From Arthonia radiata (lineage: Eukaryota > Ascomycota > Arthoniomycetes > Arthoniales > Arthoniaceae): DNA of 64,000 nucleotides. Shown here in pieces: positions 27,483 through 39,025 of this stretch (the first letter of the stretch is position 1; every line of letters begins with the position of its first letter). The DNA is taken from the NCBI GenBank assembly GCA_002989075.1, contig PSQN01000006.1:1749018-1813017 (forward strand), written 5' to 3'. A program made the position numbers and the translations under genes. The notes below the pieces were generated by a model, which saw nothing but the letters and a program-made list of their open reading frames with translations, searched no databases and was not told the DNA's origin.

Positions 27483-29859
27483 ATGGATCACATCCCTTTA
27501 CCGAATGGGTCTGAGTACGATAATGTTCCTTATGTGGTCAGGGAAGAGCACGAGTATGACGGCCTATGTTTCTGGGAATTCCCAAAGCGCAAGGGTTTTA
27601 AGCTAAGTCAGGGCCTCGACAAGAATGACTTGCACATTTTACATGTGAAAGATAACAGAGTTCCAGCAATAGCAATTCTGTCCTCGTTCTTGCAGGGCTG
27701 GCTTTATTTTGGGTTGCTAGCGACAGTGGCACAGGACCTGCAGATCCAATTTAATCCTTGCCAGTTTGTCAACGAAGACTCATCCGGCTGCAGCTCTATT
27801 GATAGCTCAGGTCTGCCTGGCCTAGTCAAACGTTGCATTTTCTCCATTTCCAACGAGAGCGATGAGGATCTGCTAAAAAATCGGGAAGCTGGACTGCGCC
27901 GGCTACAAGACAATGCGACAATCGCTCATCTTTTCCTGAGAGCGGCTGCCAAACGAGAAGAGGACCTCCTAAAAGCGACTGATGACATCCGTCCAGACCA
28001 TCTTGAAGCAAGTAATGTGGTATTTTCAATCATTATTCTGCTAGAACAGCTCTGCGGAGTACTCAAAGCGCACGGGAAGCGCCCGATAAGTGAATACGAA
28101 GGCCACCCGCTTACAACTCGACGTATGAGGCAATCAGGGTGGTGTGATAACGCTATCACTAAGATGCAAAGTCGTATGCAATTTGCCGCGAGTGTGTATT
28201 ACTGTGGGGCCATCAAACCCACACATTCAGACGGCCATGAAAATTGCACTAAATCGTACTGTCGAAGATCAAACCTAGACGAAGACACATACGAGATGGT
28301 TCATACAGACAGTTGCATTCCCGATACCTGTCGTACCTTGGTACTTGAGGATGCTTATTCACCCAACAGCCAAGTTATGCCTGTGTCAAAAGTAATCCAG
28401 ATGGGCCGAACTGCTTTGGTCGCGCTCGACAAGTCGAAGTCTACGTTACGAGTGCTGGACAGTGAAACCTGTCCTCAGTATGTTGCAATCTCTCATGTGT
28501 GGTCAGAGTACGTACTGAATTATCAGTGCAATCGAACATTGTTCTCACAAAAGCCTAGTGGGTTAGGAAACGTGCAACGTAATGCTATTAGAGCATGTCA
28601 GGCGCAACGAATACAAAATTACGTTGACAAACTGTTTCCCGAGCACGATCATCCTGTACCTTTCTGGCTCGACACGCTCAGTGTTCCGATAGCGACTAAA
28701 GTACGGAAGCAGGCAATCTTGAGGATGGACAAGGCATACAGTCAAGCCGCAAAAGTACTTGTGTTAGATCCTCTATTGTACAGCGTCTCTAGCAAAGTCT
28801 CAGTCTATGAGAAGTTAATGCGCATAGCCGTGTCCACTTGGATAACACGACTGTGGACTCTTCAGGAGGTGCGTTATCAGCCATAAGCGTAGAGCCCTAA
28901 ACGACTTACAGAGTAAATAGGCACTCCTAAATGAAAGCATCTGCATTCAGTTTTATAACGGATCTATCAGTTTACCAGAGATATTCCAAGAAGCGTTTCA
29001 AGAAGCGTCGGCCTCTACGGGTCTAACGGGGGACAAGATACCTATTGACCCAATTCTGTTCGAAGGAATGTTCGCCATTTCGCAGCTAAACAGAAATGAT
29101 GATTTTATGTCACAGAGCGAGAACAACAGGCTTGCCACTGTGTATCCTACCCTTTCTGAAAGGACCACATCGCGTATGGAAGATGAAGCAATCTGTGTGG
29201 CATCAGTCGCTGGCCTTGGTACAGACATTCAAAAAGCAATTCTCCATGACAAGATTGGAGGTAATGAGCGCATGCGCGTGCTCTTTCAGTCACTATTGCG
29301 TGTCCCAATAGGCTTGCTCTCGGTGGATGGACCACATTATGAGCCTTACGGCGCTCGCTGGATTCCCAAATCGCTAATGTCTAGGGGTGCGGGAAGCGCC
29401 AGAGAAAGAGCTATCAGGCTCAGTGATGATAGCGGCACAACGTCGTACAGAGGAGTATGGGTGAAGCTTCCCATGCTGCGCTTTCCAACAGGTTTCGAGG
29501 CAGACCCAAGAACTAATGAGATTGTGGGCTTTGAACTGGACAACGTCTTATGGGAGGCAACTTTCAAGAACGTGTCGGGCGAACCGGTGAAAGACCCATC
29601 AAGGGACTATGGATCTCAAGATCTCGCGATGGTACTCAGATTTCCAGTTGAAAGAAGAATGTGGAGGGAAACAGCAGCGTTGGTGAGTGTCAAAGAAATA
29701 GAGGAGGATGGAGTACAGCATGGATTCGAGCGAGTCTATGCTCAATGGGAAGCTAGCGTTGTCATTGAAAAGAGTTATCTAGACGTGGGGAGCGTTGCCT
29801 TCAAGGTGCAAACCAATTTTCGAAGCACTCCCGCGTACCATGAGTGGTGTATAGGATGA
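27483..29859 (+). CDS. HET-domain heterokaryon incompatibility protein
   Basis: Three exons, 27483-28507, 28559-28868 and 28921-29859, giving about 757 residues from the ATG at 27483 (MDHIPLPNGSEY). Splicing at 28508-28558 (donor GTACGT, acceptor CCTAG) restores SHVWSDGLGN, the signature of HET domains. Then follow FWLDTLSVP (about residue 376) and RLWTLQE (about 440). The second intron, 28869-28920, uses donor GTGCGT and acceptor AATAG. The long N-terminal (about 330 residues) and C-terminal regions have no recognised domain. HET proteins trigger cell death after fusion of genetically different hyphae. The frame is intact and composition is normal, although the gene lies only 0.7 kb from the RIP block. 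Confidence 0.9.
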
Positions 29860-30170
29860 TACTTGAGAAGGCTTCGGACAAGGTTGAATTTCGACGACTA
29901 GAGTATTGGTTTACGAAGGGGTAAGATTTGTGCTTCTGGCAAAACCTACAAGGAGTCCAGAGCTCGGAACAACTCGATGTTGGTGGGCAAAGGCCCATGC
30001 TTGTTAGGCGAGTTTTGAGATAGATAAGTTGCGCATTGCGTCGATTCTTCCACTATACCAGAATTTGTTATAGCAGCAGTGTTGGTCTATGAGCGCGGAT
30101 CTGGATTTCAGTTGTGGTGTTAATAGATATTGCGTTGATTGTTGTAAATAACCCTCTGCCCTTTGGATAT

Positions 30171-30226
30171 CAACGAGCGTGATCTCTTTTGTTGGTAGCA
30201 ACGAGCGTGATCTCTCTTGTCGGTCG
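30171..30226. repeat. two tandem copies of a 28 bp unit
   Basis: Two adjacent copies, each opening with CAACGAGCGTGATCTCT, at 30171-30198 and 30199-30226. The few differences are mostly transitions. The next bases begin another partial copy (CAACGCG). Confidence 0.8.
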
Positions 30227-30848
30227 CAACGCGGGAGCCAGATATCTGGAACTCCAATTGACGTCTGACTAAGGTCTGACATAAGCAAGAAGGCCAATCA
30301 AGCCGTAGTACTGTCTGTAAAGTAGGGTTAGCTTGGAGAGTAAGGCGAGTTCTCATACTTGGTCACTAGAACAGTCTCATTCCACTACAACCTAAGCTTG
30401 ATATCGCTGTTAAAAACGCTCAGAGCTGCTTCTGGTTAATATGCATGCCTTAGAAGCGCATTTAGTGATGCTCAGGAGAACGACTTGATACGATCCTAAG
30501 ACCACCTAAACCCCGATTACCGCCAAACCGCCCGCCGCATGTGACCGTTCACATGCAAGCTACTTACCATTTCCGCCTAAGTATGAGCTAATTCTGTTCC
30601 AACCCTTCTGCACTACCTTCGACACGCAATGTCATCAACGCCAATCTTCCTAACTTTGACGGAGTATCTGTACCGCGCATCGTAGTACGCCAAGTCTAAT
30701 ATTCTGACCTGCAACTAAATTACAAAAGCTTGGACTGGCATTTCCGACACTGGCTGCGCAATCCTCACCATCCCGCACATAGGCTTATTGCCTACCGCCT
30801 ATATAGGGTCGCATGGCTTGAAAGAGTCCCTAGGAGCAAATTTACGGA

Positions 30849-30904
30849 GTGACCTAGACGAAGTGACCTAGACGAAGTGACCCAGACGAAGTGACTTAGA
30901 CGAA
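30849..30904. repeat. four tandem copies of a 14 bp unit
   Basis: The unit GTGACCTAGACGAA is repeated four times with single-base changes, all transitions at one or two positions, followed by a partial fifth copy. Confidence 0.85.
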
Positions 30905-32029
30905 GTGAGGAGCAGATGAATAGAATACCAGAAGTCTCTAGCATAAGCGGAGGATGGCGACAACTTGAGTACCGACACATGCCTCGGTATAGCCTCAAGG
31001 CGAAAAGGATAGAAATTCGGCACGACCGACACCAATGAGAAGGAACAAGATTATCTGTTCTCAGCTCCGCCACGCCAGAAAGTTGCGTGTTGATTGGTAA
31101 TTGGAGGACAGGGCGGTGACTGGTCGACAAGATGATACTAAGATGAGCGGGGTCAAAGCATCCAGGAGAGAATGCCGCGGATCGGTAAATGTTCTTGTAT
31201 TTCATTAATCAACCTGTAGAGGCAATGACTGATTACGTCGCGCCAGAAGAAGACTTGTGGCACTGCAAACTGGGGAGCATCCGCCACATTTCTTCAACGT
31301 GCGACGCTACTAATTCTATTAGTATCGAAGCTCAGAATGTCGTATTCCTTCCTCACATGCCAGCCGCGAGGCCGAAAGATGAAGAAAAAACGGTCTTGCA
31401 TCTCTTTGTATAGCGTGTCATCCTAAAGATAGACCATGTCAGCATTCGCGCACGTGGGACCAAGAGAGCGCCTAGTTGTTAAAATGGCGGTCACCGCAAG
31501 TCGAGCGACCGCTAAGCGCCGAGCCTGAACGAGCGAAAAAGACAACCCACCTTAGTGCAGGGGACATGCTGACCCTGTACGATTACCTCAGAGCTTTGAG
31601 ACAAAGGAAGACGAGGCAGGAGACGACTCACTTCTCTGTACCGTTTCAGATTGACCGGGAATGGGATGAACGAGCAAGTAAATTAGGCAATGGGCAGGGT
31701 GGTGGCACACCGTATGCCCCAGGTCCTTGACCCACCACGTGTTTTAGGAGGACGACTGGTGTAATTGCACTAGGCTTAGCATCCCAACTTTCTGGGGTAC
31801 CAGCACATCGGATATTCGTAGGCGTCCTTTATACAGGATTAATGCGTGTTAATATGTATCTACGGCAACGGTCGATAGTATATGCTCCTGTATATACTAA
31901 AACGTCTCGATTTGTGCATATCATTCTTCCCTAAGGACTTCTTAGGGCGTAAAGTGTGCTCGAAAGCATCGGTACATTAATTAAGCATTGCTATTACAAG
32001 AGACGGGCTAACTACTATAATATGTTGAA

Positions 32030-35000
32030 TTACACGTCTGCTCCGTTAGCCTTAACGCCCTTGCGCTCGACAAGCAGCTCAACGACTGCCGTATGCCCGT
32101 ATATTGCTGCGCGGGAGAGCGGCGTCAGGCCGTTATTGTCCTTTAAGTCGGCCTCGACGTCCTCGCGCTCGACGAGCAGCTTAACGACTGCCTTATGCCC
32201 GTTTACTGCTGCCCGGGAGAGCGGCGTTTTGCTAAATTTGTCCTTTAAGTCGGCCTCGACGTCCTTGCGCGCGACGAGCAGCTCAACAACTGCCTTATGC
32301 CCGTTTACTGCTGCCCAGGAGAGCGGCGTCCGGCCGTTATTGTCCTTTGAGTCAGCCTCGACGTCCTTGCGCTCGACGAGTAGCTTAACGACTGCCTTAT
32401 GCCCGTACATTGCTGCCAGGGAGAGCGGCGTCTGGCTGTTATTGTCCTTTGAGTTAGCCTCGACGTCCTCGCGCTCGACGAGCAGCTTAACGACTGCTGT
32501 GTGCCTATTTACTGCTGCCCGGGAGAGCGGCGTTAGGCCGTTATTGTCCTTTGAGTCGGCCTCGACGTCCTCGCGCTCGACAAGCAGCTTAACAACTGCC
32601 TTATGCCCGTATATTGCTGCCCGGGAGAGCGGCGTCTGGCTGTTATTGTCCTTTGAGTCGGCCTCGACGTCCTCGCGCTCGACAAGCAGCTCAACGACTG
32701 CCGTATGCCCGTTTTCTGCTGCCCAGGAGAGCGGCGTCTGGCCGTTATTGTCCTTTGAGTCGGCCTCGACGTCCTCGCGCTCGACAAGCAGCTCGACGAC
32801 TGCCTTATGCCCGTTTACTGCTGCCTGGGAGAGCGGCGTCTTGCTAAATTTGTCCTTTAAGTCGGCCTCGACGTCCTTGCGCGCGACGAGCAGCTCAACA
32901 ACTGCCTTATGCCCGTTTACTGCTGCCCAGGAGAGCGGCGTCTGGCTGTCATTGTCCTTTGAGTCGGCCTCGACGTCCTCGCGCTCGACGAGCAGCTTAA
33001 CGACTGCCTTATGCCCGTTTTCTGCTGCCAGGGAGAGCGGCGTCTGGCCGTTATTGTCCTTTGAGTCAGCCTCGACGTCCTCGCGCTCGACGAGCAGCTC
33101 AACGACTGCCTTATGCCCGTACATTGCTGCCAGGGAGAGCGGCGTCTGGCCGGACATATCCTTCGAGTCGGCCTCGACGTCCTCGCGCTCGACGAGCAGC
33201 TCAACGACTGCCGTGTGTCCGTTTCCTGCTGCCCAGGAGAGCGGCGTCCGGCCGTATCTATCCTTTAGGTCTATAATCATACCTTCCTGTTTTGTTATAG
33301 ATAGGATCTTAGCAGCACAGCTAAAGAGGCCGTATCTTGAGGCCAGGTGTAACAGATTTGTCCCCCGACTAGGACGCTCTATAGACCACCATCTGTTCGA
33401 TTCCCATATGCCAATCCATGTATCAAGCACGTTGTTAGACGGCCATTCAAAAAAGCTCAAGAGATCGTCTTGTGCGACCCCTGCAGCGTTAGCTTTGCTA
33501 GTATGTTGCGTCCAAGCCGATGCAGCGTATAAATGGAAACTAGCTTCCCGATATGTCGGTGATGTATAGTAGGACTGAGAACGTCCTGATGCATATAGTC
33601 GGAGGACATTAATGCAGGAGCGTGATAGGCGATAATGGGCACTCGCTGTGGTTGCATCTTGGTCAAGGATTCGGATTCCATCTTGGAAGGCATAGTCTTT
33701 GACGGTCTGATGGATGAATTGCACGGCACTCCCGCCTCCATACCATTTCACTTCTACAAGGCCGCATGACAAGCTTTTTACTCTGCGTTCCTTTGTTTCC
33801 TTATCCTCGACTGTGCTCCGAGATTCTTCTGGCGCATTCCAGGACAGGTCTGCGTCCACCTCCAACGCGAAAAGCAGCTCGTCTATCGACAATGGCCTTA
33901 CGGCAAAGGAGACCCATTGCAAGAGCTTCAGACCACGAGTCTTGTTCTGTCTTGCAATTTGCCCGAAAAGCTCCTTGTATAGCTCTGGTAGCTCTCCAGG
34001 GATGCTAGTAACCTCAGCCTCGATCTTACTCAAGGGATGCCCGTTTCGTCTCCGCTTTTCGACTATTTGAACGACGAGAGATACCCACTGAAAGGCGCCC
34101 GAAGCTTTCTCGACGATAAGTGTTGCGATTTGACTCGATTGCAGATTATACGATTGGAGTCTCTTATAGGTGTAGTGCTCAATATCTTTATTGTTCTCTT
34201 CCTCTACACAAATTACGAGCCCCTCGATTGGGTCAAGGATAGGGTAATGACGGCACGAGAAGCAAATATTCAGAGTGAAGGCCATATCGCGCGCCTTCTC
34301 CAGCAACGAGGAGAATATCCTGACTAACTGTATTGCTTCTTCGTCGCCGCATTCGTCAAGTGCGTCCACAAAGATTCGTATCGAGGAGTATGCCAAAATG
34401 TGCAAAACCGCTGACTCGAGAAAGCGTTGTAGCTCCGGTTCGTTCCAATCCCAGTCCTTTCCTGGTTGTCCCGCGACCTCACACCTCTGCTGGAACTTCA
34501 GTATCAGTTCGGACGCTGAATCTGGAGCTTGGTGCAGTACTTGATACAAAAGTGAGCGCAGGAGCCCGAATCGTGTCCTTTGCAGTTGAGTACCTCGTGC
34601 GTGGAAGAAGAAGGACAAGGTTAGAGCACCGCACCGAGCCAGAGACCTGTAAGAAGGTTGATCGAGGAGATGCTTCATTAGAGTAGATTTCCCGGATCCT
34701 GGTTTCCCTTTAATCCAGAGTAGTCCACGTTTCCGGCCATGCCAGTCTTGGAATGTCTCGTGTCGACTTAGCCATGTGCAGGTGCCTTCTTCTGCGCTCT
34801 CAATGTAGCTCTGACGATTCTCGAGCTCTTTGAAATAGAGCGACTTTAAACAGAGGGACCTTAGCTGCGCATCTCTGGGGCTGAGACCTGGGAGTGGCGT
34901 TAGGCGGATTTCGGCTTCGTTCCAATATCTCTGAACGAGTTACTAACTACTCGAGAGTCCGTCGGCCTGCCGCTGTTCTTCAGACAGCTGTAAATTTCTT

Positions 35001-36198
35001 AGCGAGATGGCAGGCACTTCGTTAGACGTCAGGCCTTGACGAAGTCTGCGGTTCTTTAAAAACTGCTTGAGCACCCCGAGAACCTGGAGGTAATTTTCAT
35101 CTTCCCTGCTGTCGCACCTCGCCATCTGCATATGGTTGGCGTCAATGCTTTCAACAGTCTCTACCTCGCGTGCCAAGTCAAGCTTAGAAGAGAAGTCATC
35201 AACTACCTGCGCTGTAAAGTCAATGGGGTATTCATCATTTCGAAGCTTAAATAGACAGAGCGTGTCATGGCTCACTTTCTCGTCTAAACCCTTCATGCCA
35301 GATATGCTACGCGCCTCTTGGAAAGAGTGGATCTTGACGCTAGATGCAGTTACTGTGCTCTTGAAATCCTCATGTATGTTGTCAAGCACCTCACTGTTGA
35401 CGTCCAGTGTCTCAACGAGCTTCTTGTGAGAGTCTTGAAAGGCAAGGCGGGCCAAGTTCGATGCGATCACACCCCATCCCGCGTATGAGCTGCCTCGATG
35501 GGGAGTCCCAAGGAAAATGACAAGTCCCGTCCGCTCCCGGTACATCGGTGATTTGTGCAGCGCCTGGTCACTGCAATTAGCCATGTAAAACTAGCAGCAA
35601 CTGGTTCTTACATCTTTGACAACGATGCCACCAAGGCTGTGTGCTACGAAAATGACCGGAAGCTTTGTTCATGCATGTTAGTGCACGTAAAGCAATCCAC
35701 ATTGTGAAGAGAAGACTACCTCATTATCAACGTCCCGCTCCAAACGAACAGCCAGGTCACGGCCGTACTGCGACACAGTGTTCTTGTTTGGGGGTGTAAA
35801 AAAGCCGGCAACAACGTCTGCATTGTACCCATACGTCCACACACGTGCTTCCGGCAGATCTGCGAGCAGATAATCGCGTGGCCAAAATGCCGCAGGTTTT
35901 ACTTCAGAGTTGCCTAAGGTGTCTTGCGCTCTCTTCGTAGATAATTGCTTCTTCGTATAAAAGGGGTTGAGCCACGGTCGGCTCCTGGAGGGGCTGCGCT
36001 TGTACGCAACAGAACCAGCCTTGCCCTCCCATGTTTTTCTAGGGTGGCCTCTGAGGCCATGTACGAGGATGATACTAGTCTCGGAGTTAGAGTTGACCTT
36101 GCCTAGACATAGTCAAACGTTCCATACTTGACACGATAAGGTTCATTGCTAGCGCCGCTTGTGAGGTCGGTCAACCCGTTGCGGTTGACTTCCGCCAT
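32030..36198 (-). pseudogene. esterase (SesB-like)-NACHT-ankyrin NLR with probable lesions
   Basis: Minus-strand NLR. From the ATG at 36198 (MAEVNRNGLTDLTSG) the frame needs a one-base shift near 36,112 to enter the alpha/beta-hydrolase domain. That domain has the nucleophile motif AHSLGG and the GTPHRGSSYAGWG block. Introns at 35719-35663 (57 bp) and 35611-35564 (48 bp) splice cleanly. The domain is followed by NACHT with Walker A GKPGSGKST (about 34.7 kb) and IFVDALDECGD, then one degenerate and 12 canonical ankyrin repeats. Adjacent in-frame TAG and TAA codons near 34,940 separate esterase from NACHT, unless a weak-donor intron (GTGCCT...TTCAG) removes them. Related proteins control vegetative incompatibility and cell death. 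It is either a pseudogene or has unusual splicing. Confidence 0.8.
32040..33275 (-). repeat. 12 ankyrin repeats of 102 bp, nearly identical
   Basis: Units of 34 residues with core TPLSxAAxxGHxAVVxLLVE, 12 copies in a row. Repeats 4-5 and 10-11 share the distinctive ARKDVEADLKDKFSKTPLS, so a block of about six units (about 612 bp) appears to have been duplicated. The plus strand of this array is also open for 537 codons, which is only a by-product of the repeats. Confidence 0.9.
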
Positions 36199-36448
36199 CC
36201 TATCGATACATAGATCGACGAGGCTAAAGAATATGAAAGTTGATCCCAGCGCTATAGAGTCAAAACACTCGGAGCCGCAGACTACTGAGCGATGGGGGCG
36301 CCCGGAGGTTAGACGATGGGCCTGACGGGACCGGCGTGAAGGCAGCCATGCCCCACTAAGAAAGCGTCAAACTTTGGACTAGTCTCAAAAATAACTTAGG
36401 GTTAGGAATAGCTCTAGTAGCGCTAGTTTTGCAATATAGTCTCATACA
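36199..36448. other. short intergenic stretch
   Basis: Upstream region of the esterase-NACHT-ankyrin gene. No feature is recognised. Confidence 0.4.
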
Positions 36449-36547
36449 ATGACCTCGCCAAAGCTAGCAGCGACCTCGCCAAAGCCAGCAGCGACCTCGC
36501 CAAAGCCAGCAGCGACCTCGCCAAAGCCAGCATCGACCACGCCGTAG
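36449..36547 (+). CDS. 32-residue micro-ORF of TSPKPAA heptapeptide repeats
   Basis: The ATG at 36449 opens a frame of four heptads (MTSPKLA, then three ATSPKPA) and a final STTP before a stop at 36547. The 21 bp unit keeps the frame exactly. There is no signal peptide. It could be a chance product of a minisatellite or a fragment of a proline/lysine-rich protein. Expression is unknown. Confidence 0.3.
   Translation: MTSPKLAATSPKPAATSPKPAATSPKPASTTP
36451..36534. repeat. 21 bp minisatellite, four copies
   Basis: The unit GACCTCGCCAAAGCCAGCAGC occurs four times, the first and last copies slightly diverged. It underlies the micro-ORF at the same place. Confidence 0.85.
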
Positions 36548-38124
36548 TGGCGGGATTCAAGAGTGGTCGGACGACCCGTTACCTCTCGAAATACACAGAA
36601 GTATCGGGGGCGGTGTAATAACCGAGGTGTATATTAGGGATCCGATTACAACGGATTAATATAACAGTTGCGGACGTGCTATATCTCGCTTTGGCTTTTC
36701 GTTGTGTCATCACTGCTGAGAACAAACGTGACCTCAAAATCGGAAAATACCCCGGTACTAGGAGTTGCATACGATCTGCGACTTGCGAAGCCCGCCAGAT
36801 CCTCAACCCCACTTGTGCCAGATGGCGTACGGACACTTGCCTTTGATGTCTTCCTCGGAGACAATGGGGCTTGACGAGGATGTCTCGGTCCAGGAGAGGA
36901 AGCAACAACATTGATATGTAAATTTAAAATATGGCGTGTCTCGGCCTTCTGTAGTCTGCAGACGCCCTCCCGCAGCTGCGATTGTTGCGTCCGACCGCTT
37001 GGAAATTCATGTTTTATGTGCAAAGGAATGTCATGCTCGACTACGTGAGGAGCGACTTCGTGCAAGGTAATGCCACGATGAGTCTCTTTCGTCGTCTTCG
37101 ACAAGCCGAGGCGTACCCAGCAATTGATGCAGCGGGCAAATGATGTGCACCGGCAGCTAGCGAATCTTCAGCGCGCCAATGGAATCGAGTACATAGAACT
37201 TGGAGTCTTCAACCTGAATGCTCGTGCCTACTCCAAGACGTTCTTCGCCGACTATCCCTCCTCTCCAATTCCTTCATGCCTGTGTGCCTTCATAATGTTT
37301 CACGCTTACCAGCTTGGCTCAATATTGATCAGCTGGAAGCTTGGCTTGCAAGGTCGTTACCCCATACTGCGCGTCCTTCCATGGCTTTCTCCATCCACGG
37401 TGTGAGGAATTCTGAGGTCCAGCGACAAGGTGCAGCGCATGTGGCCAGAACCGAAAGCGCCTTGGTGTGATCAGATAAGGACCCGACAGAGTACTTTGAG
37501 TATACTTCCGTCTTCCAGACACAAGCTCTCGCGCCGCGCTCTATCTTTGTGTCTATGCGCACTTGCTCGGCGAACAAAAGTTCTGCCTCCGCCTTCAAGA
37601 AGATCAGCATGGGCAGGAACGGAGGAACCTGGCCCAAGACCCCTCGCCATCGCATGGATTGTGCAAATGCCCATATGGACAAATGTGTGATAGCATCTTC
37701 CTCCTTTTCCAGCTTCGTTTCCATCAAGACCGACAACGGCTCGTCGATGGTAGGATCGTAATGATTGGCGTAGCGTGCAGCTGTCTGATCCTCTCTGTCA
37801 GACTCTCATGTTGTGTCGTGAAGCCGAAGTCAGTCCTCCGATGCGGCACTGCGTGGGCAATACTCGTCATCCAATAATGGTGCAGTAGTGAGATTGTAAA
37901 CCTCGACCTCTGACTCCTTCCCGGAGAGCTTTAATGCTATCCGAAGGAAGGATAGGTAAATCTAACAGTTCCATGCGTTCTCGGAATGCTTCCGCGTTGA
38001 CATCTTCGCTGCTCGTTCCACAAGCTCTTTCAGATTACCCAGGGTCCGGCGCTGCACATAGAGGCGCATCGTCATGGTGGAGAAGCTCCTGCTGCTCGAG
38101 CACAGAGTCGTCTGGATCGAATTT
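36548..38124. other. stretch with open minus-strand frames but no resolvable gene
   Basis: Minus-strand frames at 37104-36679 and 37736-37329 have coding-like composition but lack clear ATGs and splice connections, and stops interrupt the sequence between them. This may be a decayed gene or exons downstream of the AT-hook gene. No family is recognised. Confidence 0.35.
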
Positions 38125-39025
38125 CTAGAGCTGTATCAGCAGGTATTCAACGAATCTGGCGAATATCCTGCCCATACATGCGCAGACCTGGGTAGAAATC
38201 CGTTGGTGTGCGTTATAGAGTCGAACATTTCGGAAAACGCTTTGCGCCTTCTGAGAATAGCTGGTTTTTGACAAGGAGAGCGGCTGAACAATGTCTTGTC
38301 TCACTCGCAATCTATGGTATGTCGCCAATCTCTTAGATTGGCTCCTTGACGTCGATGAAGATGGCGCGCTTAGAGATCGACGGCCGATTGTCTTTTGGAC
38401 CGGTTGGCTTGTTTGATCGACCGCTTTCGGAGGCCGTCCTCGCTTGCTAGTTGCGTGGCCTTCTCTGCTGGCGTCTCTGTTGGTAGCGTGCGCTTGTATG
38501 TTCTTTTTCTTGCCTACGGAGGACTTCTGCTCTTGAGTTGCGTCTACAGCATCTTAGCTATTCGGCGAGCAGGATTCTGGCGTATCGGTACACTATCTAG
38601 GTCCATTTCACGCAATCGTAGGCGGGTGCGCTTTGCTGGCTGTGAGTCTGCTGATGCCTCCAAATTGCGAGATCGCTTTACAGCGCCATGTACTGCTGCG
38701 CCGTCTGTGGACGGAATGGAGGCGCCAGGTGCGGGGCGAAGTGGGGGGTAGTTGTCTGGCTGTTGCTGTGTCCATTGGGAAATCAAGGCATGCAATGCGG
38801 ATGAGATGGTGCTGGCCAGTTTGGGTACCTAGATGAGACGAAAAGGTCATCAGACTACTGCACTCGATAGAATGTATCGCTTCCCGCTGGACACACGCTA
38901 GGCAGTACAGTCACATGCGGAGGATGGCGATTCGCACGTGCGGAAAGAAGTTCGTGTTTACTGTTATTCTTAGGAATGGTGCCATGGGTGGCCCGTGCAC
39001 TCAATACTAAAGCGGAAGCGCCCAT
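38125..39025 (-). CDS. hypothetical AT-hook protein, three exons
   Basis: Built from splice sites: exon 1 39025-38897 (ATG, MGASALVLSARATHG), intron 38896-38829 (GTGTGT...ATCTAG), exon 2 38828-38592, intron 38591-38527 (GTACCG...AGCAG), exon 3 38526-38125. All joins are phase 0, giving about 255 residues. Exon 3 carries KRGRPPK, an AT-hook core that binds the minor groove of AT-rich DNA. Exon 2 has basic nuclear-signal-like stretches (PAKRTRLRLRE). A further intron (GTGAGA...TTCTCAG near 38.3 kb) may alter the C-terminus. Both introns are multi-signal matches, but no family is recognised and the start is the first ATG only. Confidence 0.45.

Larger units (their letters stand above)
29860..32029. 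other. gene-free stretch with small tandem repeats
   Basis: About 2.2 kb without a supported gene. It holds a 28 bp direct repeat (30171-30226) and a four-copy 14 bp tandem repeat (30849-30904). A 74-codon plus-strand frame at 31189 has no recognisable features. Confidence 0.5.

Noticed and set aside
30849-30904. Short direct repeats considered as a CRISPR-like array
   Set aside because: The units are contiguous with no unique spacers, and the organism is a fungus.
31956-33569. 537-codon plus-strand frame
   Set aside because: It mirrors the ankyrin repeats on the minus strand; the 102 bp period keeps the antisense frame open. No independent coding evidence.
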